In this document: positions 10,721 to 22,112 of the stretch, in pieces
Layout of the letters: every line of letters starts with the position of its first letter
How positions within the stretch are numbered: position 1 is the first letter of the stretch
Source: Talpa occidentalis
Taxonomy: Eukaryota; Chordata; Mammalia; Eulipotyphla; Talpidae
Direction of reading: 5' to 3'
Length of the DNA stretch: 64,000 nt
Assembly: GCF_014898055.3 (NCBI RefSeq)
Contig: NW_023605083.1
Location: forward strand, 66,829,715-66,893,714
Position numbers and translations under genes: made by a program
Notes under the pieces: generated by a model
What the model saw: only the letters and a program-made list of their open reading frames with translations
What the model was told of the DNA's origin: nothing
The model's database searches: none

Positions 10721-12954
10721 CATGAGAACTGCCTCCCATAGAAAGGCTCCTTAGAAAGACTGTGACTGCAGGCAACTGGACTTGCTCTGTGGAAGGATGT
10801 TGAAGGGGACATACCTGAGGGGGGAGGGACAGTTAAGTGAGACATCACCACTCCTGTGCTCAGCACAGAGCCTGGTTATGGAAAGTGCTCAACAATTGGG
10901 AATTATGGCTCTTGTTGTTATGGAAATTTGTCATTCTAACCTGAATCCCCAGGAGACCAGCCTCTCCAAACAAGGGGCAGAGTACTGAGGCCTGATAATT
11001 GATCAGATTTTTCCAGTTCATGTTAGATGGTGTCTTCAGCTCCCCAGGGCTCCTAGCAATCCTGCGATTGTACCTCTTAGCCTACCCAAAGGACATTGCT
11101 CTGGGGGTCTGAAGAAAGAAGCCCGAAGTCTTGCTCTGTCCTGGAGAACCTCTGAACACATCCAGCCTCTGTTTCTTCCTCTACAAAGTACAACCACAAG
11201 CCCTGTCCTGGAAGTGGATGTCTTTATCCTTTGTATTTTTTAATCGTACCTCCCATTATTTTTAAATGAAGCTTATGTGTCCCATTTTAAAAATGTCTAC
11301 CTTCTAGGGGAAAACTTTTTATATTTTGTTTCCATCTTCCACTCTGATACTGGCAGTCACCAGGGACCACTGCTATGCCTCTGTGGCTCAAGCAGACATG
11401 TGGTCTGTTGGCTGAGGACTCAGCTGCTTACCACCAGGCACACAATAGGGACAGGAAGCCACACACATGCCCTGGCTGCCCCCACTGAAGTACTTGAATC
11501 ATCCACTACCATGGCCTCTGACCTGACTCCACTGTCCCTGAATTCTCCAGCTTTAAGCATAAACCACTTGGGTACTCTCAACACCAAACTTGGCCACCCC
11601 AAACTTTATCTTAAGTCCTTGCCCCACCATGTTCAAGAATGCAAAATAGAAACATCTGAAGATGTGGTTTTGAGATTCTGTGCAACTGTACCTGCAGATT
11701 TCCTGAGCACCCACCACTGGTTCAACCTATCTGTATATGGGGGACATAAAACATGGTCCCACCCAGGAGCTCACATTTTAAGGGAAAACAGGGTCACTAG
11801 AATTCAGTGGGCTAAGCAGGAACATGCCAGAAGGGTGGGGATTGAGAACCCAAAGGAAGGGCCCCTATCCCGAGCTTGGGGCATGCAGTCAGAGAAGGCA
11901 AGACAAGAAAGGTTGCTTCTTGGGTGGTTTGTCTAAAAAGAGCAAGGTCCTCTACAAATATAGAGGGTTGTTTTCTTCCTTTATTTCCAGTGAAGAGGTC
12001 CCTAGGGCTTGAGAACCCTGGGATATTAGAGTTGAGGAATTCTTTAGATAAATTCTAGTCCAATCAAACATTCATAAAGACACTAAGGGCAAAACTGGGG
12101 AGAACCTGGTCTAGGTCCCTTAGCCAGTTAGTGTCAAAGCTGGGTCCAATCCCATTTGGGGTGCTCACTACTACCTGACCTGACAACTGCCACCCCAGAC
12201 TCCTCTTATATACACACACACGCTTGTCCAGCAAAGCACACCTGTGGCCCCTCGCCCTCCCCTGCTGCCAACTCCTGTAAAACAGGAAAACAGAGCAGTT
12301 TGGCTTCAGCTGTAACATGTACAAACACATGCAGCAAAGTTTCCAAAGGGAGGCAGACAGTGAGTGCCTTTCAGGGTCTGGCAGTTTTATGGGCAGAGGC
12401 CAATTAAAAAGCACACCCCCACACAAAGCCCGCGGGTTTTGTTTGGCTGCTGCTTTCTCTTCAGGCCACTTGAACGCTGCATTGATGGCGCAAATTGGAA
12501 GGGCCACTGTTCTCAAGGGATCCTGGGCATTCAAGTGCTGCCCGGAGATCTGCCCTCACGATTCTCTCTTTCTAGGCATCAAGTTCAATGTCCCTGGATG
12601 TTAGCATGAGCTAGTCCAGTGCAAGGCCTGAGGGTACTGAGTCTGACCCAGTCTATGCCCTTACATCATCCCTACTCCTGTGGGGGAGAATGACCCTGAG
12701 TGACGAAAATGCTGGAATGAAGACAGGAAATCCCCACTATAAGACCTCCAAGAAGCAAGCTCCCAACTCCTTCTGGGAGAGGCAAAAGGTCCCAGGGAGC
12801 AAGTGTGAGGCATTTTGGCTGGATAGGTCTGAGCTGGAAGGGGATTCCCAGCAGAGGGAGCAGTGAATGCAAAGGCTGGAAGGAAGGCAGGAGGGGGCAT
12901 TTTTGAGATTGATTTTTCTGAGCGTGGCTGCAGCATAGGGTGTTGCATAGAAGA
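10721..12954. other. Intergenic sequence, no gene; possible conserved block
   Basis: The longest frame (11277-11936, plus, 219 codons) shows no domain, and its composition is that of non-coding DNA. The GC-richer, repeat-poor stretch at about 12280-12540 could be a conserved non-coding element, but nothing in the sequence alone proves it. Confidence 0.45.
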
Positions 12955-13130
12955 ATGACAACTAATGCTTATCTAGCACATGTTACATGCCAGGTTCTGT
13001 CCTCAGTAGCTGATATATATCAACCCATTTAATCTTACTAAGACCTTATGATGGGTGCTACTGTTTTTCTTGACAGGGGAGAAAGCCAAGACATGGAGAA
13101 GTTGTCGCTTGCTCATGGCTGATGGACCCT
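12955..13130 (-). mobile_element. MIR SINE, reverse orientation
   Basis: atctagcacatgttacatgc, caggttctgtcctcagtagc, cccatttaatcttac and gaagccaagacatggagaag-type order fit the MIR complement. Confidence 0.65.
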
Positions 13131-13484
13131 TAGCTACCAGTGACTTGGATGACACTGGGAGGGACTGGGATTGTTGCAGGGGTAGAGGAGGTGATTGGCA
13201 ATCTTGGCTAAGACCTTAACTCTCTCTAGAGTGGCCTTTCATTCTGCCTTTATCAACCTCAAAGACAGGTGATGGAACAAAAGAGAGTGGTCAAAAATGT
13301 TCTTTGTGCATGAGTCATCACCTGATGGAACTCCTCATGGCTAAGGCACATGCCTCTCCACTGAGTGGGGCCATATGGAGAACCCAAGGCGCCCATGAAG
13401 GGTGAAAGGCATGCAGATGTCACACAGCCACTCTACTATAGAATCAGGACCAGAACCAGAGCTCCTTACCTCCTAGGAGGCAGC

Positions 13485-13640
13485 ATAGTATAACAGTCTA
13501 GATTCTGAGGTCAGATGAGACCTAGATTAAAATTTCAGTTCTGCTACTTACTTGCCATCTAAGACCAAGTAGTCTCTATGATGTTCAATTCCCTCAACTA
13601 TAAAGTCAGGTGCCTTTATGAACAGCTGATAAAATTAAAC
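13485..13640 (+). mobile_element. MIR SINE
   Basis: ggcagcatagtataacagtc, tagattctgaggtcagatga, cagttctgctacttacttgc and the following core are in MIR order and include the tRNA-like head. Confidence 0.75.
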
Positions 13641-13643
13641 CTA

Positions 13644-13692
13644 TCCGTCCATCCATCCATCCATCCATCCATCCATCCATCCATCCATCCAG
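13644..13692. repeat. (ATCC)n tetranucleotide microsatellite
   Basis: About eleven near-perfect tandem copies of ATCC; the first unit carries a G variant (CCGT). It may be polymorphic in length. Confidence 0.97.
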
Positions 13693-13721
13693 GGTATACA
13701 GGAGCAAATCAGTTAAATTAT

Positions 13722-13830
13722 AATGGGGAGGAGGATAATGATGAAGAAGAGCAATAGGAGGAGGTGGAAGAAGAGGAAAGGGTGGAAAAAAGGAAGAAGA
13801 AAAGGGGGAGAGAAAGGAGAAGAATCTAGC
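13722..13830. repeat. GA-rich low-complexity tract
   Basis: Almost uninterrupted purines on the plus strand, with GAAGAAG, GAGGAG and AAGGGGG units. Confidence 0.85.
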
Positions 13831-14199
13831 AGTCTTTCCATAAGTCCTTTACTAACCCATAAGATTCTACCCTGACTTACCCAGGCCCTCACTATGGAGG
13901 TGCACTTGCATTTGGAAGCCGTAACATATCCATGAAATACACACAGGGCCCTGCATGTTTTTTTTCTTTTTATAATGCTAGATGGTAGTCTTGGCTCTCT
14001 TGTGTTCCAATTACTATATCTTCATGATGTCAAACATATCTGATCCATGCACTGTCCACTAAGCTTATGTGGTTTCTCATCCAATTCATCCCCCCCCACC
14101 AACTAGTTCTGCCTGGTCTAACACTGACTAGAGGGAAAAGGGAAGTCCCGTGTACCCAGGCCTCAATGTTGGCAAGTCCTGTTGGGTCACCTTCCTTAA
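13831..14199. other. Intergenic sequence, nothing recognised
   Basis: Ordinary single-copy-looking DNA with a T-run near 13958 and a C-run near 14090. No gene seen. Confidence 0.5.
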
Positions 14200-14720
14200 T
14201 TACTTAGATCCAGCCTCACTATTGCAATGGACCTAGCTCAGACATCTTCATCTTCTTCCTGAGCAACTTATCTATCATCCCATCTCATGCCATGCCATAC
14301 CATACCATCCTATCTCCTATCTGGACTCTATGCCACTGGCTTTCTCCAGTCTCTCCACTCTCCTACTCTGCAGCCAAAGGTCTTTCAAAATGCTTAACCT
14401 GCCACATTACTCCTGCTCTCAGTCCAATACCTTCCAAATGCCAAAGTGTCCTGGTTCTGCCAAACTCTCTAAACATGCCCTCTCTCTCTCAGCTTACTCC
14501 AGTTGTTCACCACTCCTCAAACATGGCACATTCTTTCACTGATACCCTGATCTCCCTGCCTATAATGCTCCTTCTTCACCTGTACTGACTGCACTCGTAT
14601 ATGCCTGTGGACAGAGAAGATTTCCTGACGTCTGCTTTCCAGTGGCATAGTCGATTACACTCATCTTTTCTTGTGTAAATAAGTCATGTGGTAACTACTT
14701 GAGAGCTTTTGTTTTCAAGT
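14200..14720 (+). mobile_element. L2 LINE 3' end
   Basis: C/T-rich L2 tail vocabulary: ctcactattgcaatggacct, the segment about cctgctctcagtccaatacc, cactgataccctgatctccc and aatgctccttcttcacctgt. A 98-codon frame inside it is a relic or chance. Confidence 0.6.
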
Positions 14721-14724
14721 ACCC

Positions 14725-14960
14725 AATGGCCTTACATACATTATCAAATTTAATCTTCCCAACAGTCCTTTGAGGTTGTGTATTTAGCCCCTTTATAGAT
14801 GAAGAAAGTGAGGCTTAGTGGGGGTTAAGTTAATGTCAACTAGCCTGAACCTCTTAATTAGCAAGCCCTGTTGAGTTAGCCCTATAAATTTCTCTCAGGG
14901 TCCAGCTCCCACGGTAAATTGCACAGCCAATATTTAAACCCAGGCTGGCTTAAGTCCAAA
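14725..14960 (-). mobile_element. MIR SINE, reverse orientation
   Basis: cttacatacattatcaaatt, taatcttcccaacagtcctt, tgaggttgtgtatttagccc, agatgaagaaagtgaggctt and a late tatttaaacccaggctggct give the full MIR complement. Confidence 0.75.
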
Positions 14961-16165
14961 ATTTTTGATTTTATCACAATGTATTTAGTTAGCTAAGTTT
15001 TCGGAGTTCCTCGCGGGTAGGAATTGAGTCCTGTTCATCTCTGGGTTCTCTGAGTACCCCAAACCTGGAAACCTGTACCCAGACAGGTTGGAAGTTAAAA
15101 GAACTAAGCTTTTGACTTGAGATGGAGAAAGGGGGCATCACACCCCTTTGGCCAAGGACACAGTAAGTGTGGTGCTCACCAGCTTGAATTACTTGGCCTC
15201 CCCAAGTTTATGTCTCAGTAGCTAAACATCACCACTTACAGTTATAATATTTGGAGCCAGTTCATCAGACTGCCTAAGCCTCAGCTTCTTTCATTGTAAA
15301 CTGTAAATTGCTACTGGTAATCAAAGCAGCATGTGACTGTTTGCATATGGAGTTAAAGGGGGTAAGCACTTAGAGCCACTGATGTGAGAAGGAGCCCCTA
15401 AAAGGTATTTACCAGCATCTTTCTGTGTAACCCACTCTTTTTAATGAAACCTGCCTAGGGAAGACACTTCTTGCCTGGACAGAAGGAAGAAGTCGTCCAG
15501 GGGCAATTTCCTGTGTACCCCTAACACACACCTTGTATGTTTACAAGTTCTGCATTCACCAGTGGAGACCACATGAAAAGTTTCATTTCTGCCAGCACAG
15601 AGGGGCATGAGCTCCCCTGGCATTTTCCATGGCAGCACATGAGTCAAACTGGACACGGAGAGGCCAGGGTGCTGGACCAGCAGGCTCATTTGCACTTCAA
15701 GAATTTTTCTTCTTTTTCCAGTAAAACATCTTAACAAATATTGGTCTAACCTCTTTTCCTGCCATGGCAGGGCAGACACACACCTGTTTCGCCAGGCTTC
15801 TGGAATCCCACTCTGGAGAGCTTTATGGTGGCTGAAAAGGGTAAAAGACACCACAGTGCCAGGAAAAGGGGGTGGAAACCAGAGAGGAACACAGATGGGG
15901 AGTAAGTTGGGGAGAACCTGATGGTAGATATTCCCAGGGGTGAGCTAACTGGCAAACCGGGCAGCTATCCAGAGGCCACAGCTGTCTGCAGGAGCCCTGG
16001 ATCTTACTACTGTGTTAAGTTTCACTATCACGGCTCTCTCTCTTGAAGTAAAATTTTTTATGTTTTTTATCATCCATATTCCTCACAAGATTGCTAGTCA
16101 TTAATTCCTTCTCTTGATCAGAATTCTCTAGATCTATCCCAGTCAAAATTTCCTAGTCATCTTCT
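14961..16165. other. Intergenic sequence, nothing certain
   Basis: No exon recognised. The longest frame (15441-15854, minus, 137 codons) has no domain. The stretch 15440-15730 is repeat-poor and might be conserved. Confidence 0.45.
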
Positions 16166-16169
16166 CAAG

Positions 16170-16400
16170 ATTGACATCACTATGCCAACTGCTTCAGAAG
16201 GAGCAAGATGCCTACTGTGTACCATGCTGGGTACAGTATAGTTGCAACCACACTCAGGCTGTACAACTATTCACTATCACTGACATAATTTTACTGGTGA
16301 GGAAACTAGGGTTCAGATGTCAGGTTACTCACCCAAGGGCAATATCTGGTGAATGGCAGTAGCATCGGATTCAAACTTAATCAGCTTCATACCACAATCT
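16170..16400 (-). mobile_element. MIR SINE, reverse orientation
   Basis: gatgcctactgtgtaccatg, tattcactatcactgacata, gaggaaactagggttcagat and gcatcggattcaaactta follow MIR complement order. Confidence 0.6.
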
Positions 16401-16554
16401 TGTCACACTAGGGAGTTTAATTTTCTGCAACTCTTGAGCGAAATCATTCTTCAGGTTGGATCAAGATAATGGAAATGTTCAGTAATAGGGTGACTTGACA
16501 AAGTCTGGGAACTTGGTTCAGTAAAGGGTTTATGGGGAGGCATTTAGAACAGGG

Positions 16555-16925
16555 TTCCCACATGGCAGTAAACTGGGTGCTTGTGTTCTCCCAAAACTCA
16601 TATGTTGAAACTTAACACCTATTGTGATGGTATTTAAAGATGGAAACTTTGGGGGGTGTGATTAATTATCTAAGTAATGAGGGTGGGGTCCATGTGAATT
16701 GGATTAGTGCCCTTATAAAGGAAACCCAGAGAGTTTCTCACTCCCTTTCGGACATGTGACACTGGGAAAAGACCACCACCTGAGCCAAGAAGAGCACTCT
16801 TACCAGACATCTTGATCTTGGACTTTCCAACTTGCAGAACTGTGAGAAACAAATTTGTATTAATCAAGTCACCTAGTGTATGGTATTATGACTTACTAAG
16901 ATAGGTAACTGGTAAATACAGGCAA
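16555..16925 (+). mobile_element. MaLR-like LTR (MST/MLT class)
   Basis: The order of tctcccaaaactcatatgtt, gaaacttaacacctattgtg, gtgatta, tgggattagtgcccttataa-like text, ccttataaaggaaacccaga, agaactgtgagaaacaaatt and tatggtattatgac matches the MST/MLT-like LTRs common in placental mammals. The exact subfamily is not assigned. Confidence 0.6.
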
Positions 16926-17485
16926 GTACTCAAGGAAGGGTAACTATTCCTTTTGTTAGTTTGAGAAGATGCTTGTTTCTCTCTGGATATACTCCTCTCC
17001 TTAGGAGGAAAAGTCAGTGAACTGTAGCAGGAATTTATTCATCTAAACTCCACCTACATACTTGCAGAAGTGTAAATCCAACAATAATACAACTTCTTGA
17101 AAGAACACTTTGAAGCTTAGATTGCTGGAAGTTGAGCAGATTCAGGACATCTAAGTCTTTGGAAGAACCTCCTGTTGTGTTTCTCCAGGTAGAATTGTAT
17201 TCTAGGGGAGTGGTGGTTGGGACAGGAACCCTGTCCTGTCCTGGGACAGGAACATAACTTTTCAGGAAGGGGATTGCTTAAGTCATTGGCGTTAACCAAA
17301 TTTTAAGAAGTACGCATGCTTTTAGTTGCTTATAATTTACTAATATACAGTAGCTTTTCCTCTCTGAGACCTCACAACTTGTTCTCTTCTCTTTAAAAGG
17401 TGTCATCCTTGCATTGTGAAATACTTGTCCTACATCCCACTTGCTCAGAAAGCTAGCCTGAGTTACTGCAGGATATTAAAAATCT
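16926..17485. other. Intergenic sequence, nothing recognised
   Basis: No gene or clear repeat. A short imperfect direct repeat of gggacaggaac lies at about 17219 and 17243. Confidence 0.5.
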
Positions 17486-17649
17486 AAAATGCCCCTTCAG
17501 GGCCTCCCCTGGTGGCGCGGAGTTTGAGCGCTAGGTTGTGAGGCTGCCCACAGCCTCTGCAGTGCCAGTTTGATCCCCGGCCACCGGTGAGGGTCCCACA
17601 AAAAAATAAAATAAAATAAAAATAAATAAATAAATAAAATGCCCCTTCA
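17486..17649 (+). mobile_element. Short-form tRNA-derived SINE with target-site duplication
   Basis: Body 17500-17635. The head has CCTCCCCTGGTGGCGCG and a B-box-like GTTTGATCCCC. The body then jumps straight from gggtcccac into an A-rich (AAATA)n tail, so the 3' half found in the full copies is absent. A perfect 14-bp duplication, aaaatgccccttca, flanks it at 17486-17499 and 17636-17649, which proves insertion in this short form. Confidence 0.92.
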
Positions 17650-17864
17650 TACACATTACTCCCCCAGGTAACACACTGGAAGCAGTGTAGTTGCCAATTA
17701 AAAGAATTCAAGGGTGGAATGTCTCACCTACGAACATAGGATACAAACTATCATCTCTTCTAGCCTGAAAACCAATCATAGCAACTCTCTTTTTGGGGTT
17801 CTCTAGTACAACTTTCAGCCTGAAACTGGAATTATTTTTCTCAGAGACAAATTTGCCTATTTCA

Positions 17865-17912
17865 CTCTTCATTAATGTTCTACACTGGCTCTTCATTAAT
17901 GTTCTGCACTGG
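17865..17912. repeat. 24-bp tandem duplication
   Basis: ctcttcattaatgttct plus acactgg occurs twice back to back (17865-17888 and 17889-17912) with a single A/G difference, indicating a recent slippage or duplication event. Confidence 0.95.
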
Positions 17913-18019
17913 TTACTTCTTATATGTCAAATTTTTTTGTCCAAGGCTCCCAAGACCCTACTGAGCTCCCAGGCTTTCTCTTTCTGCCTTGATCTCTAAT
18001 CTCTATGAAAGTGCTTTAG

Positions 18020-18345
18020 CCCTTGAATGAGTCACCCTTTCTTTTATCTCTGGGCTTTTTGCTTATCCTGTCCCATCTGCCTGGAGCAAATCCCGCTCTT
18101 CCCCATCCTGTCTTCTGGGCATCATTCTTATCAAGAAAGGATTTCAGGAGGCCCCTCCAGTTGGTCTCAGGAGCTGAAAGAACCTGTATCCTACTATCAC
18201 AGCGTGAAATCACTGAATCATACCCCTTTAATTTCTACTGAACAGTCAAGTTCACTGAGAAAAGGGAGTGTCTCTGCCTTTAGCGATATGGCCCGTGCTT
18301 GGCACAGAGCAGAAAATCAATAAAAAACTTGCTGAGTAGATAAAC
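18020..18345 (+). mobile_element. L2 LINE 3' end
   Basis: catctgcctggagcaaatcc, ctgtcttctgggcatcattc, tctgcctttagcgatatggc, gtgcttggcacagagcagaa and aatcaataaaaaacttgctg follow the L2 tail order. It lies just downstream of the astrotactin poly-A site, pointing the opposite way. Confidence 0.7.
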
Positions 18346-18384
18346 AGAGGTCCCTGTTGGTAAGAAACAGTACCCAAACAGAGA

Positions 18385-18966
18385 GAGAGACAATAGGAAC
18401 TTTTAATGCGTGGAAAGTCCTGCGGGGGCTGTGGGCACTCCCACAGGTGGCAGGAAGAGGTGGGGTCCTGCAAACTCAATGATGTCTGGGGAAAAAAAGA
18501 AGTCCCAAAGACCCAGGCTTCCTCACTGCAGCATTCCTGAGGGCCTCCTTCCTGATGCGGAAGAGGTCCGAATGTCTCTCCGAGGGTCTCCTCCAGGGCT
18601 CCATGGCAGGAAGGGAGGGAGTGTGGCAAGGGAGAAAAGGAAAGGCCGCTTGGTCTCCACCTGAAAGCTCCTGCCTTGGGATCCACCACCATCCATAAGA
18701 AAAAGTTTAAAAAGGAGAGACTTTGATAGCGCCAAATAATATCTTAGAAAAAATAAAAGATAGAGAAAAATGAAGAATTCCAGTGGTTACAAAGTTCTCT
18801 GTCGGCTATCCACAAGAGAAAGAGTTTGCTTTGGCCTTGCTGGCAGGCCTCCTCTGCCAGGCCCATCCTCAGCCGTCCCCCAGCCCACCCAGGCCCCAGA
18901 ATCTGTGAGAGTACTGCTCCCCCTCCCACGGAGAGTCTCTGTGCTCATGGAGGGCGGCACCCCCCC
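18385..18966 (-). other. ASTN2: 3'UTR of the astrotactin transcript (predicted)
   Basis: The sequence follows the stop codon of the last coding exon without interruption up to the poly-A signal at 18402-18407. It has no recognisable transposon and starts GC-rich near the stop, becoming U-rich in the transcript at about 18700-18780. The L2 fossil begins just past its end. A short UTR of about 0.58 kb is, as far as I recall, closer to ASTN2 than to ASTN1, whose 3'UTR is several kb; this is a memory-based argument. Confidence 0.55.
18402..18407 (-). terminator. ASTN2: ATTAAA polyadenylation signal candidate
   Basis: TTTAAT on the plus strand reads ATTAAA on the minus strand, about 560 nt after the stop codon, followed in the transcript by a U/C-rich and then GU-containing stretch. 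No AATAAA occurs on the minus strand between here and the stop. The next ATTAAA (18227-18232) lies inside the L2 fossil. Confidence 0.5.
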
Positions 18967-19204
18967 TCACCGGCCCTTGGACTCCCCATACGTGTTTCGG
19001 GCCATGGACACCATCTTCTCCTCACACGTGATTTTGGTGTCCTTGAGGATGCTGTACCACACCATACCCGCTGGCCGGACCTCCTCGCTGCGGCAGAAAA
19101 GGTAGGGCACGGTGTCCACGCGGCTCTGGATGTAGGCGCTTCGCAGGAGGCTGGAGCAGTGGCTGCTCACCCTCTCCAGGCGCCGCAGGATAAGGTGGGC
19201 CTTC
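18967..19204 (-). CDS. ASTN2: Astrotactin, last coding exon (C-terminal annexin-like domain)
   Basis: Encodes the final 78 residues and a TGA stop, opening KAHLILRRLERVSSHC and ending MARNTYGESKGR, which I recognise as the astrotactin C-terminus. Astrotactins are large neuronal membrane glycoproteins. ASTN1 supports glia-guided migration, and ASTN2 controls surface levels of ASTN1 and synaptic proteins; the C-terminal annexin-like domain follows the MACPF and fibronectin III parts and lies on the extracellular or lumenal side. Three cysteines are visible (SSHCSS, LFCRS, ITCEE). The acceptor is a pyrimidine tract ending TTTCAG at 19205-19210. The first G completes an arginine codon split with the exon at 32168 (phase 2). 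The frame is intact to the stop with no frameshift. ASTN2 is preferred over ASTN1 from recall only; an alignment would settle it. Confidence 0.92.
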
Positions 19205-20104
19205 CTGAAAGGCAGGAGGAGACAGTGAGGCAGGGGGGAACCCAGGGCAAGGGTGAGACCTTGGCGGTGGTGAATGTAGGTGGACAAACGAGGACATTCA
19301 TGACTGAGGGTGGTGTTTCAAACACCTGTGCAAAAGCTACCTTAAACCCTGTTCTCTTCAATCATGCAATATGCAAAAAATGACAGAGCTATAGTCTTGC
19401 ATCTTTTCTTCCAAGATATTGAAGCTGGAAGGTCACCAGTTGAACAAGATAGTAATGTTTCTGATGATATACAGACTCAATTCAAATTTATTGATATACC
19501 ATATGCTGAAGTTTTTATTTGTTACGGTGGAGAACATACATATATTTTTACACTCACATTTAATGGCTATGTGGTCCAATCCTCAGAGAAGTGACTTGAC
19601 TTGACCAAAGTCAAAGAGCAAGTCAATCACTGGAGTTGGACAGTCAGATCCTGGTATGAACACCCACAGACTCCCTCCCTGTCTGCTTTCCTGCTGCTTT
19701 AATTTTTTTGTATGCTTCTCACAGTCAGCAGTCTCTCCCTCTGGGCTTCTCTTTCGTCAAAGCACTAATATGTCCCCAAATCAGAATTTCCATCTCTTTT
19801 TTCTCATCTCCAAAAGAGGGAGGGTGGTCTTACCCTCATGAGTTGGTTATAGGTTAACTACAGGAACAGACCAAAGCTGAGAACAGAGTAGTTCCCAAGA
19901 AATGATCAACTCAGAATCTACTCTGATAAAGAATGGCTAAGATGAGGGCTCAGGATCAAGGTCACGCCGAACACTTGTCTAAGCAAGAGCCATGGTGCTG
20001 TGTGTCTTCATGAGGAACATATCTATGCCCTTTATCCAGCATTGAGGGACTCCAGGGGATGCCTGCGTAGAAAATTAATGCTAGCTAGATTTTTTGAGAT
20101 CACC

Positions 20105-20326
20105 TAGTTCCTGATTTCTTAACTGCGGAGCTACTGACATTTGAGCCAGATGATTCTTTGTTGTGAGGATTGTCTCGTAAGAAGTTTAGCAGCATCCCCG
20201 GGCCTCTGCCTACCAGATGCCAATAGCATTCCCCGCCCCAATCATGACAATAAAATTACTTCCAGACATTGCTAAATGTCCTCTGGAGAACAAAACCACC
20301 CCAGTGGAGAACCACTGACCTAGTCT
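20105..20326 (-). mobile_element. MER20 hAT-Charlie DNA transposon, reverse orientation
   Basis: Text in MER20 complement order: actgacatttgagccagatg, attctttgttgtgaggattg, tttagcagcatccccgggcc, ccagacattgctaaatgtcc and gtggagaaccactgacctag. It is nearly full length. Confidence 0.85.
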
Positions 20327-20334
20327 GACCTACT

Positions 20335-20425
20335 CTCATTAAAGATGTGGAAACTAAGGCCTCAAGAAGGGAAGAAACACCCTTTCCCCAGGTCACACCA
20401 GGCAGTTTCAATGTGAAGGTGTCAG
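20335..20425 (-). mobile_element. MIR SINE fragment, reverse orientation
   Basis: gatgtggaaactaaggcctc, aagaagggaagaaacaccct and ccaggtcacaccaggcagtt match the MIR complement core. Confidence 0.6.
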
Positions 20426-21464
20426 TCACCACATGGGACCCACATTACGCTACATCCTAGTATCTTCCAATGCCCAGGACTCCCTAGAGCCTCTCCCCTG
20501 CTGTCCTCTCCATGGCCCTCTGAGACCCTGGCAGGGAGGGGGTTTACAACAACAGACCCCACAAATGGGAGACTGTGTTAGGCACCTGCGTGGTGGCTGG
20601 AAAAGGGCTGGGCTTATGTGTGTACATTTTGTGGGCATGATTTATGAGGTGCCTTTCAAAAAGTCCTCTTTGTATAGTTTACCACTTGGGTGGAATATTT
20701 CCTGAGGTGCCAAGAATTCATAGCTTTGTAATCACACTCGCGTCGCTGCTCTACTCACAGTCCTCTCTCCCCTCGGAGTTTACTTCTCACCCCTTCTCGA
20801 GCTCCAGCTCTGCCCGGTAACAGCTTGGTGTCCCTGGGAAATGCACTGGATGTCTCTAAGCTCTTTTCTTCACTGGAGAAATGGGGGCTGATGTGAAGTT
20901 AAAGGAGAGAAAGACATCGATTGTCCGTTTCTTATTTCTTGGGCGGTGCGGGTCACGACTCAGCTGGAAAGCCCGGCAGGGACAGTTAGAACACAGGTGG
21001 GGTGAGGGGTGATAGGAGGCATGAAAGCTGTGGGGAAACAGAGGACGGCTCTCAGGAGGGACTGGCGAGATCCAGGGAGGCTTGCTGCTCAAAGGGGAAC
21101 TTATGTTGCATCTCGTAAATGAGCAGAGATTAGGTAAAGAGGGCAAAGGCCTAACAGTACAGACAAAAGTGTAGAGCAGAGATTGCGGGAAAGCTCTGTG
21201 AATTCGTGCCAGAATACAATGTGCAAGGGGAACCTGGAGAAGTGAAGTAGCCAGGCCTCTGGAGTTTAGAACCGAACCGGGGGCATTGGGCCATGGAGTA
21301 ATGGTGCATCCTCAAGTCCTAGAACCTTGATACTGGGGTTCAAATCCCACCTCAGGCACATACAACCTCTGTGAGACGGAGTGAGTAGTTCAGCTAGTTG
21401 GGCTTCCATAGTCTTACCCATAAAAATGGGAATAATAACGGTATCTACCACAAAGAGTTGTTTT

Positions 21465-21750
21465 AAAAATCAAAAAGCAGGGTCTCCCCTGGTGGTGCAG
21501 CAGTTGAGCACTGGCTGTAAAGCTGCCCACAGCCTCTGCAGCGCCGGTCCGATCCCCGGCTGCCAGTGAGGGTCCCACATGGCGCGCAGACCTCTCCTGC
21601 TGCCCGCTGCTCCCCTCAGCAGTGTACTTCGGTCCTTCTGCCTGTTCTGTTCCCCACTCTGGCTCTGGTGAGTTCTCTCACCCTCCAGCGCTTCTGACTG
21701 TACCCAGTGCTTATATAAATAAATAAATCTTTAAAAAAAATCAAAAAGCA
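21465..21750 (+). mobile_element. Full-length tRNA-derived SINE with target-site duplication
   Basis: Body 21480-21735. An RNA polymerase III A-box-like stretch lies at about 21492-21506 and a clear B box, GGTCCGATCCC, at 21546-21556. A unique 3' part follows (cagacctctcctgctgcccg, ctcagcagtgtacttcggtc) and then an (AAAT)n/CTTTAAAA tail. A 15-bp duplication, aaaaatcaaaaagca, is present at 21465-21479 and 21736-21750. It lies antisense to the gene. Confidence 0.95.
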
Positions 21751-22112
21751 CAAATTAATCTATAATATGCCCTCAATAATCATTTTATCTGATTATTGTT
21801 TTGAGACTAAGTGGGGGAAGTATTGGAGGGTTTCAAGCAGCAAAGTAACAGTTTTAGAGCTGGATTGTTTAAAAACATTTCTGGCTACCTAGAGGAGACT
21901 TGAATTAGGGGAAGGCAAGACTGGCATCAAGAAACCAGGCAGAGGGCACATCCAGGTGTGAAGTATTTTCCATTGGCATTCCTAGGGCTGCTGGTTTGCT
22001 TTTTCTCTGCAGGCTTTTAAAAATAATCTAACTCTTTCTGCTTCCTCATCTATAAAAAGAGAATAACCTATTTGCCACCTCCTGGGTTATAGTGAGGTGG
22101 TGGAGGTATATA

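Noticed and set aside
11277..11936. 219-codon open frame on the plus strand
   Set aside because: No domain, no repeat of codon bias, frames overlap on the other strand, and it lies in intergenic DNA. A chance frame in a GC-moderate stretch.
13644..13692. ATCC tandem array as a CRISPR-like or regulated repeat
   Set aside because: Perfect 4-bp tandem units with no spacers; a plain microsatellite.
18314..18322. AATAAA as the gene's poly-A signal
   Set aside because: It is on the plus strand and belongs to the L2 tail; the gene is on the minus strand.
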